This document shows, one piece after another, positions 26,919 to 35,300 of a stretch of 64,000 bases of DNA. The translations under genes and the position numbers were made by a program. Under the pieces are notes generated by a model. That model saw only the letters and a list, made by a program, of their open reading frames with translations, did no database searches and was not told the DNA's origin. The stretch comes from Ancylobacter vacuolatus (GTDB lineage Bacteria > Pseudomonadota > Alphaproteobacteria > Rhizobiales > Xanthobacteraceae), in assembly GCF_030813595.1 (NCBI RefSeq), contig NZ_JAUSUH010000001.1, positions 558,001 to 622,000 of the forward strand, written 5' to 3'. Numbering within the stretch: position 1 is the stretch's first letter; each line of letters starts with the position of its first letter.

Positions 26919-27176
26919 ATGATCGACCTGTTCGCCCTGTTCTCCGGCTTCGCCATATTGTGCTTGTCGGCCCTAATCGCCTTCACGCTGCGCCGGCTGC
27001 TGCCGGCGGTGCTTATTATCACCGCCCTCGCGGTGCTGGCGGCCGTGGCCGCGGTCGATTTCGGCCTGTTCGCCGCGCTCACGCCACTGCTCATCATCTA
27101 TGGCAATGGCGCGCTCATGGGCGGCGTCGGCGGGGCGCTCTATGCCCGCAAGCTCGCCGAGGAGCGGGGGCGCTAG
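26919..27176 (+). CDS. Small inner-membrane protein (85 aa)
   Basis: 85 residues with two or three hydrophobic segments (about 5-25, 30-48 and 52-75), ending in a charged tail (YARKLAEERGR). The ATG at 26919 follows an in-frame TTG. There is no recognised domain. The middle Gly-rich segment YGNGALMGGVGGALYARKLA is reminiscent of small membrane proteins that pack as bundles. It converges with the MFS exporter gene 14 bp away. Function unknown. Confidence 0.6.
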   Translation: MIDLFALFSGFAILCLSALIAFTLRRLLPAVLIITALAVLAAVAAVDFGLFAALTPLLIIYGNGALMGGVGGALYARKLAEERGR

Positions 27177-27190
27177 ACAGGCTCAGCCGC

Positions 27191-28456
27191 TCACCTTCCA
27201 GAGGCGACCTTCCGGCAGGACATGCCGAGCGCGACGATCATCAGTCCGCCGGCCAGCAGGAAGGTGAGCTGCATGCCGGCCGCGATCGCCGCAGATTGTG
27301 CGTGCAGCAGATCCTCCGTGCCGGCGCCGAAGGCGAACACGCCCCCGAGAAGCGAGGCACCCAGTATGAGGCCGATATTGCGTGACAGGTTGAGCAGGCC
27401 CGACACAGTGCCGCGCCGGTCAGCGGGAACATCGGCCAGCCCGGCCGTGTTGTTGGCGGCCTGGAACAGCTGATAGCCCGGCGTCAGCACGACGATGGCG
27501 CCCACATAGCCCGCAACCCCGATCACGCCCGGCAGCACCGCCAGGAAAAACGCGCCGGCCGCCAGCAGCCCGAGCCCGAGCATGAGCACCCGGCCGCTGC
27601 CCCAGGCATCGACAAGGCGCCCCGACGGAACCCCGCTGACGATCGAAACTGCCGGTCCGATCGCCATCACCGCACCCACCAGCGCCTCCTTCAAGCCGAG
27701 GCCGAGTCCGAGATAGAACGGCCCGACCACAAGGGTCGCCATCAGCACGGCGGCGACCAGCATATTGACGATCAGATTGGGTGCCAGCCGCCGGTTCAGC
27801 ACGGCGCACAGGGGCGGCGACGCTGCCCTCTCCCGGCGGGGCGTGTCCGGCAGCGCCATCCACGCCAGCACAAGGGCGAGCACTGCCAGAGGCAGCTGGG
27901 CCCAGAACAGGCCGTGCCACCCTGTCAGCGGGATCAGCAGGCCGCCGAGCGCGGGGCCGAGCGCGGTGCCCAGCGCGGAAACCGTGCCGAGCAGACCCAT
28001 CGCCCGCCCCAGCCGCGCCTCCCCAGCGCTCCGGCGCATCAGGGCCATGGAAAGCGTCATCAGGAAGGCGGCGCCGATGCCCTGCAGCACCCGGGCGCCG
28101 ACCAGCAGCCCGAGGCTCGGCGCCAGCGCACACAGCAGCGAGGCGAGCGCGAACACGCCGAGGCCCGCCATCAGCATGGGCTTCAACCCGTAGCGGTCGC
28201 CGAGCCGGCCGGCGACGACGACCGAGACCGTCAGCGCGGCGAGATAGGCGACGACGACCGCCTGCACCTGCGAGAAGGGCGCCGCGAACGCCTCGGCCAG
28301 CGCCGGCAGCGCGATATTGGCGATGCTGGTGCCGAGCGCGGCCAGCAGCATCGCCAGCGCCAGCGCCGCTGTCAGCCCCCGCTGTGTCGTCGGCGCGCCG
28401 GCCTTTTCCATTCCCGTTCCTATGGCCACTTCCGTTGCCGCCTCCATGCCTGCCAT
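27191..28456 (-). CDS. MFS drug-efflux-type transporter
   Basis: 421 residues, about 12 membrane helices. The antiporter motif in the TM2-3 loop is GRLGDRYGLKPMLMAGLG, and the TM5 motif C region GTALGPALGGLL marks an exporter (DHA type, Bcr/EmrB-like). It is divergent from a MerR regulator with a palindromic operator between them, the usual layout of inducible efflux. The start at 28456 has AAAGGG immediately upstream; the ATG at 28447 has better spacing and may be used. Substrate unknown. Confidence 0.87.
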   Translation of the reverse strand: MAGMEAATEVAIGTGMEKAGAPTTQRGLTAALALAMLLAALGTSIANIALPALAEAFAAPFSQVQAVVVAYLAALTVSVVVAGRLGDRYGLKPMLMAGLGVFALASLLCALAPSLGLLVGARVLQGIGAAFLMTLSMALMRRSAGEARLGRAMGLLGTVSALGTALGPALGGLLIPLTGWHGLFWAQLPLAVLALVLAWMALPDTPRRERAASPPLCAVLNRRLAPNLIVNMLVAAVLMATLVVGPFYLGLGLGLKEALVGAVMAIGPAVSIVSGVPSGRLVDAWGSGRVLMLGLGLLAAGAFFLAVLPGVIGVAGYVGAIVVLTPGYQLFQAANNTAGLADVPADRRGTVSGLLNLSRNIGLILGASLLGGVFAFGAGTEDLLHAQSAAIAAGMQLTFLLAGGLMIVALGMSCRKVASGR

Positions 28457-28504
28457 CCCTTTCCAGCTCTTGCGTCACTGCCTGTCGGGGGGCACAGTGC
28501 CACT

Positions 28505-28518
28505 TCAAGTCGACTTGA
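28505..28518. promoter_or_regulatory. MerR-family operator palindrome
   Basis: TCAAGTCGACTTGA is a perfect 14-bp palindrome (extended CTTCAAGTCGACTTGAGG) between the divergent MFS and MerR genes, 9 bp before the regulator start. CTCAAGT-ACTTGAG dyads are the typical sites of SoxR/MerR-type activators (established family knowledge). Here it overlaps the likely ribosome site of the regulator, fitting autoregulation. Confidence 0.7.
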
Positions 28519-28526
28519 GGTCAAGC

Positions 28527-28970
28527 ATGAAATTCATGGATATTGGGGAGGTCGCGGCCCGGAGTGGAATCGCGCCCTCGGCGCTGCGCTATTATGAGCA
28601 GGCCGGGCTGATTTCCTCGGTCGCCCGCCACGGGCTGCGCCGGCAGTTTTCGCCGGAGGTGCTGCTGCAGCTCACGCTGATTTCCATGGGCAAGTCGGCG
28701 GGGTTCTCGCTGGAGGAGATCGCCGGCATGTTCGGCCGCAACGGCACGCCGGACCTGCCGCGCGCCGTCCTCCACCGCAAGGCCGACGCGATCGACCGGC
28801 AGATCCAGGAGCTGACGGCGCTGCGCGACACGCTCCGCCATGTCGCCGACTGCCCCGCGCCCTCGCATATGGAGTGCCCGACCTTCCGGCGGCTGGTGGA
28901 AACGGCGGCCCGGCGTGCGGCAAAGCCAACGCGCACCGGAAGGCCGAAACCCCGATCGGCTCCCCGTTGA
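28527..28970 (+). CDS. MerR-family regulator (SoxR-like subgroup without the 2Fe-2S cluster motif)
   Basis: 147 residues. The winged-helix motif is MDIGEVAARSGIAPSALRYY, then EQAGLI...GLRRQFSPEVLLQL. A helical linker is followed by a coiled-coil dimerisation helix (HRKADAIDRQIQELTALRDT). The C-terminal part has DCPAPSHMECPTFRRL with only two Cys, so the four-Cys iron-sulfur site of true SoxR (CxxCxC...C) is missing. The signal may be a drug, metal or thiol event instead. It very likely controls the divergent exporter through the palindrome at 28505-28518. The ATG at 28527 is the MerR-type start; the longer frame crosses the operator. Confidence 0.87.
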   Translation: MKFMDIGEVAARSGIAPSALRYYEQAGLISSVARHGLRRQFSPEVLLQLTLISMGKSAGFSLEEIAGMFGRNGTPDLPRAVLHRKADAIDRQIQELTALRDTLRHVADCPAPSHMECPTFRRLVETAARRAAKPTRTGRPKPRSAPR

Positions 28971-29175
28971 CGTTCACGCGCCCGGCCCCGCCCCTCCTCC
29001 ATCTGCCGCAAAGGCGCGTGCGAATGACGGCCAGCCGATTCCGGCAGATCTTCCTGGCCGGGACGTGCGCACCGCTGAGGAACCCGACATCCCCATGCAG
29101 GTTTACAGCCCGATGGCCATGCTTGCCGGCTTCTCCCCTCGCTCAACGATGCTCACAACAATCGGAGAATGACCC

Positions 29176-29322
29176 ATGACATGGGAATATCTGGTGGTCG
29201 AAACCACCCTCGATTCCGCCGCGCTCGGGGAACTGGGGGCGCAGGGATGGGAACTCGTCGCGGTCGTCTCCCCCGGGCATTTCGTGCTGCACTACTTCTT
29301 CAAGCGTCCGGCGCGCGGCTGA
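29176..29322 (+). CDS. DUF4177-like 48-residue protein
   Basis: 48 residues: MTWEYLVVETTLDSAALGEL, then GAQGWELVAVVSPG and FVLHYFFKRPARG. The W-E-Y start and LGxxGWELVAV centre are the signature of the DUF4177 family of small proteins. GGAG lies eight bases before the ATG, so translation is well supported. The gene stands alone between the MerR regulator and the convergent glucan synthase, which ends 37 bp further on. Function unknown. Confidence 0.75.
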   Translation: MTWEYLVVETTLDSAALGELGAQGWELVAVVSPGHFVLHYFFKRPARG

Positions 29323-29359
29323 GCGACACCGACCGTTTCCCAAGCGGCTGGGACCGCTG

Positions 29360-32300
29360 TCAGGTGCCAAGCCCGCCAATGACCAGCCGATGCGCCGTGC
29401 CGTCCAGCGGCACGCGAAACGCGCCATCGACGCGCTCCACCGCGACGCCGTCCAGCCGCGCGCCGACGTTCGCCTGACCTTCCTGCGCCGGCCCGACCAC
29501 GATCTCGTAAGCCGTTCCGGCAATCGTCACCCGGGCCTCGAATCCCGGCCAGTCCTCGGGAATGCAGGGCGATACGGTGAGATGCGCGCCGTCTTTCCGG
29601 ATGCCGAGAATGCCCTCGATGCCGGCGCGGTACATCCAGGCGGCCGAGCCGGTGTACCAGCTCCAGCCGCCGCGCCCGGCATGGGGCGCAACCGAATAGA
29701 CATCCGCGGCCAGCACATAGGGCTCGACCTTGTAGGTCGCGACCTGGCCCGGCGAGCCGCCATGGTTGATGGGGTTGAGCAGTGCGAACAGCTCGTGCGC
29801 CTTTGTGCCGTCCCCGAGCCTGGCGAAGGCGAGGATCGCCCACATGGCGGCATGGCTGTACTGGCCGCCATTCTCGCGCAGGCCCGGCGGGTAGCCCTTG
29901 ATATAGCCGGGGTCGCGCGGCGTGTTCTTGAAGGGCGGCGTGAACAGCAGCGCGATGCCCTCCTCGCGGCGGACCAGATGCTGCTCCAGCGAGGCCATGG
30001 CCTGCGCCGCGCGGCTCGCATCGGCCGCACCCGACAGCACCGCCCAGGACTGGGCGATGGAATCGATGCGGCACTCGTCATTGTCGCTGGAGCCGAGCCA
30101 GGAGCCGTCATCATAGGTAGCGCGGCGGTACCAGGCGCCGTCCCAGGCGTGTCGCTCGATTGCCTCGCGCACGGATGCGGCATGGGCACGCCAGCGCCCG
30201 GTACGCAGGGGATCGCGCGCCTCGGCGAGCGGGGCGAACATCTCGACCGTGCGGATGAACAGCCAGCCGAGCCACACGCTCTCGCCCTTGCCGCCCTCCC
30301 CGACCCGGTTCATGCCGTCGTTCCAGTCGCCGGTGCCCATCAGCGGCAAGCCGTGATCGCCGGTGAGTTCCACGCATTGGTCGAGCCCACGCGCGCAGTG
30401 CTCGAACAGCGAGGCGCTCTCCTGCGAGGGCATCGGCTGGAAGAACGCATCGTGCTCGCCGGGCCGCAGCGGCGGCCCCTCGAGGAACGCCACCGGCTCG
30501 TCCAGCACGCCCGCGTCGCCGGCGGCGGCGATATAGGTGGCGGCGGCATAGGCCAGCCAGACCCGGTCGTCGGAAATGCGGGTGCGCACGCCCTGGCCGG
30601 AATGCGGCAGCCACCAATGCTGCACGTCGCCCTCGACGAACTGCCGGGCGGCGGCGCGCAGCAGATGGCGGCGGGTCTCCTCCGGCTGCGCGAAACTCAG
30701 CGCCATCCCGTCCTGCAGCTGGTCGCGGAAGCCATAGGCGCCGCTTGCCTGGTAGAAGGCCGAACGTGCCCGGATGCGGCAGGCAATGGTCTGGTACAGC
30801 AGCCAGCCATTCAGCATGATGTCGGTGGCGCGGTCCGGCGTCTTCACCTCAACCGCGCCGAGCAGCCGCTCCCAATGGTCGGTGACGGTCTTCAGCACCG
30901 CATCGAGATTGGTCGCGCGGTAGCGGGCGATCAGCACGCGCGCCTCGTCTCCCGTGCGGCACTGGCCGAGCGTCGCCACGATCTCCACGCTTTGTCCGGG
31001 CTGCAGCACGACGAGTCTCTGCAACGCCGCGCAGGGGTCCAGCCCGGCGCCGGTCTTGCCGGAGAGTGGCACCTTGCCCATCAGCGCCGCCGGCGCCGCG
31101 ACGTCGCCCTTGCGGCCGAGGAACTCGGTGCGGTCGGCGGTCCAGGCGGTCTGCATCCCGCCGAGATCGGCGAAGGCGACCCGCCCATTGCCGATCGCGC
31201 TCCATGAATTGCGGGCAAACATCGCTCCGGTGGCGAGATCCATCTCGGTGGCGATGAACGGCGCCGAGGCCCCGCGCACCGTGCCGAGCACCCACTCGAC
31301 ATAGGCCGTCACCGTGAGGCGGCGCACCCGGTCAGACGTGTTGGTCAGAGTCAGGCGCGAGATCTTGATCGGGTCGGCCAGCGGCACATACTGCAGCAGG
31401 TCGAGCGCGACACCGTTGGCTTCGTGAGAAAAGCTGGAATAGCCGAAGCCGTGGCGGGCGATATAGCTGCCACCGTCGCGAATGGGCAGCGCCGTGGGGC
31501 TCCAGGCATCGCCGGTCGCCTCGTCCCGGACATAGATGGCCTCGCCGATCGGGTCGGCGACCGGGTCATTCGACCACTGGGTCAGCTGGTTTTCGCGGCT
31601 GTTCTGCGCCCATGTGTAGCCGCTGCCGTCCGCCGAAACCTGGAAGCCAAAGCCGCTGCCGGCGATCACATTGATCCACGGCGCCGGGGTGGTCTCCTCG
31701 CCGTTCAGCTGGACGACATATTCGCGGCCGTTCTTGTCGAAGCCGCCGAGCCCGTTGAAGAACTCCAGCGACAGCTCCGACGGCGCCACCACCGGCGCCA
31801 TCGTCCGGCGGCGCCGTGCTGCCGCCGGACGCGGCAGGAAGGCCGGAATATAGGTTAGCTGGTTGGCGATCGTGCCCCGACGCGCCGAGAGCACGACACG
31901 GGCCACCGATTGCAACAGCCCGCGCCCTTCCAGGCTCATCATGTCGGTGCGCAGCACATGCACCGCGCCCTGCCCCTGCTCGTCGCCGAAGCGTGGGCGC
32001 GACTGGCTTGAGCGCACGGCCGTCTCGATGGCGATCTGCAGATCCTGCACATAGGACGAGGCGTGCTCGTTGAGGATGACCAGATCGACCGCCAGTCGCT
32101 TCATGCCCCAATATTCATGGGCGCGCAGAAGCTGGCGCACCTGCGCCATGTCCTCGAGATCGTCGATGCGCAGCAGCACGATCGGCAGATCGCCGGAGAT
32201 CGAATATTGCCAGAGCGAGGATTGCGGCCCGGCGCCGCGCTCGATGACGTCGGAGGGCACGCGGAAGCGGGCGTCGGCATAGATGATCGGCGCGGCAAGG

Positions 32301-35300
32301 CGCTGGAAATCGGCGGCCTCCTCGGCCTTCACGTCGAGATGGCGCAGCTGCACCTGCGCCTGCGTCCACGCCAGTGTCTTCGCCCGCTCGAAGGCATTGC
32401 GGTCATGATGCTTGTCGACGAGATTGAGCAATTCCTCGCGCGAGGACGCGACCAGCGTCCAGAAGGCCACGCGCACGGTTCGGCCGGCGGGGACCTTCAC
32501 CCGGTGGCGCAGCGCAAAGACTGGGTCGAGCACCGTGCCAACCGTGTTGGAAAGGGCCGCCCCTTCCCGGATGACCGCGGCCTCGCCCGGCTCGCGGTTG
32601 CGGCCGAGAAAAAGGGCGCGATCGCTCTCATATTGCGGCGGATCCAGCATCTCGCCCTCGATGACGGCGAAATGCGCGGCCCAGATTTCCGCCTCGTACG
32701 GCGAGCGCCGCCGGCGGGTGGCGATGAGCGCGCCGAATTCCGGGCGGTGCTCGGTCTCGACAAACATCTTGGCAAAGGCCGGATGCGCGTTGTCGGTCGC
32801 CGGCGTCGCGAGCACCAGCTCGGCATAGGAGGTGAGCTCGATCTCACGCGCCCGCCGCCCGCTATTGGTCAGCGAGACGCGCCGCACCTCGCCATCATCC
32901 TCGCCGGAGACCAGCAGATCCATGGTGGTGATGAGCGAAGGGCTGCGGTGGATGAATTCGGCGCGGTCCTCGGAGAACACCACGTCGTCGTGCTCGGCGG
33001 CAACGCCGAACGGCTGGGCGCCGGCCGACCATAGTTCGCCGCTCTGGCTGTCGCGCAGGAAGATGTGCGAGCCTTGCACGTCGCGCGTCGCATCCTCGCG
33101 CCAGCGGGTCACGGCGATGTCGCGCCAGCGGCTGAAACCAGTGCCGGCGGTCGTCACCATCACCACATAGCGGCCGTTCGAGAGCAGATGCGTCACCGGC
33201 GCCCCACCGGAAGGTGGCTTGAGGCAACGCACATTCGGCGCCTCATTGGCCTCGCTCCTGGCGGAGGCCTTCACCTCTTCGGCGCGGGGATAGGCGACGA
33301 TGACGTTGCGCGGCATGCGCTCCTGCAACAGCAATTCGCTGGCCTGGATGATCGGCTCGCGATGGAAGCGCGCCCGCATCTGCCCGCCGCCCAGCACATT
33401 GGCGATGGCGACGATTGTCATGCCCTGATGGTGGGCCATGAAATTGCGCACGATGGCGACGCTGGCATCGGCGGGCCGGCGCGCAGGGGTGAAGTCCAGC
33501 GCCTCATAGAAGCCGTAGCGTCCGCCGGCCCCCATAGCGGCGAGCCGGGCAAAATTCTCCCGCGCCCCCGAGGGGTCGACCATGGTCGCCAGCCCCGTCG
33601 CATAAGGCGCGATCACCAGATTGTCCGACAGGCCCCGCTTCAGGCCGAGGCCCGGCACACCGAAATTCGAGTACTGGTAGGTGAATTCGAGATCGCGCGC
33701 ATTATAGGCGGATTCCGAGATGCCCCAGGGCACGCCGAGCCCGCGCGCATAGCTCTGCTGGCGCGCCACCACCAGCCGGTTGGTCTGTTCCAGCAGGCTG
33801 CCGGTCGGCGCCCGCATCACCAGCGAGGGCATCAGATACTCGAACATCGAGCCGGACCACGACACCAGCGCGGAACCGCTGCCGAGCGGCGTCGCCGTGC
33901 GCCCGAGCCGGAACCAGTGCCGTGTGGGCGCGTCGCCCTTGGCGATGGCGAACAGGCTGGCGAGCCGGGCCTCCGAGGCCAGCAGATCGTAGCAGCTCGG
34001 GTCGAGGCAATTGTCGGGTACGCTGTAGCCGATGGAGAGCAGCTTGCGTTCGGGATCGAGCAGGAAGGCGAAATCCATCGCCAGCGCCATGTCGCGCGCG
34101 GTCTGGGCGATGGTGCGCAGGCGGTTGCGCAGCGTGCGGGGAGCATCGGCGAGGTAGAGCCGGTCACGCTCGTGCTCGGCCACCGCAACGCGCAGGCGCT
34201 CGGTCCAGAAGACCAGATCCGGCGCGCCGCTCTCGTCCGCGGTCGGCGCCAGGTCGGCGGCCAGACGCGACGCTTTCTCGGTGAGGCGTATCAATGTCGG
34301 CGTCGAGGCCTCCAGCCCCTGTCCGCCGTGCAGCAGCGCGGTGATCTCGACGAACAGGCCGTCCAACTGGCCGGCGCGCTCGTCGGCCGCCATCACCTGC
34401 GTCGTGCCGAGCGCCTCGCGGGCCAGCGCGATGGCATCCGCCATGCCGGCTTCCGCCTTATGCGTGAGCGGTACGTCGATCCACTCCTCGCAGGCCACGG
34501 CGACGACGAGAAGATGGCCGGCAAGATTGCCGCTGTCGACCGAGGAGACATAGGCCGGCTCCAGCACCCGCAGGTCGCGCGTGCCGTACCAGTTGAAGAA
34601 GTGCCCCTTGAAGCGCGCCAGGCGCTGCATGGTCGAGAGCGTCGCCTCCAGTCGCTCGACCGTCTCCATCGTCGCCGCCCAGCCGAAATCGCGCGCCGCC
34701 ACCGAGGACATGAGGTAGAGCCCCATATTGGTCGGCGACGTGCGGTGCGCGACCACCGGCTTGGGGTCCTCCTGGAAATTGTCCGGCGGCAGCATGTTCT
34801 CGGCTGGGGTGACGAACGTCTCGAAGAAGCGCCAGGTGCGGCGGGCGATCAGCCGAAGAGCGTGGGCATCATTGGGCGAGACCGCCAGCGTCTTGGCGAT
34901 CGGCGGCGAACGGCTCGCCCAGAAGGCCAGCGCCGGCGCGGCCAGCCACAGCAGGGCGAAGGGCAGGATCACCGGCCATGATTCCGGCGCCCAGGCGAAG
35001 GCGCCGAGCGTCATCGCCAGCCCCAGCACGGTACCGCCCTGCATCTCGCGGTAGAAGCCGATGAGATCGAGCCGCGGCTGAGCGCCGGCCACCGCCGCCG
35101 TGGTCCATTCCAGCAGGTGCCTATGACTGACGAACAGCCGGAAGAGCGTGCGGATCACCGCATCGGCGAGGCGCCAGCTTTGATCGGGGAGAAAGGCGAA
35201 GGTGAACACGGTCTGCAGCAGCGCGATGCGCAGATCGTCCGCCAGCGCCGTCACATGGCTGAGCAGCCGGATACCGACCCCGCGCGGCACGATGGAGAAC

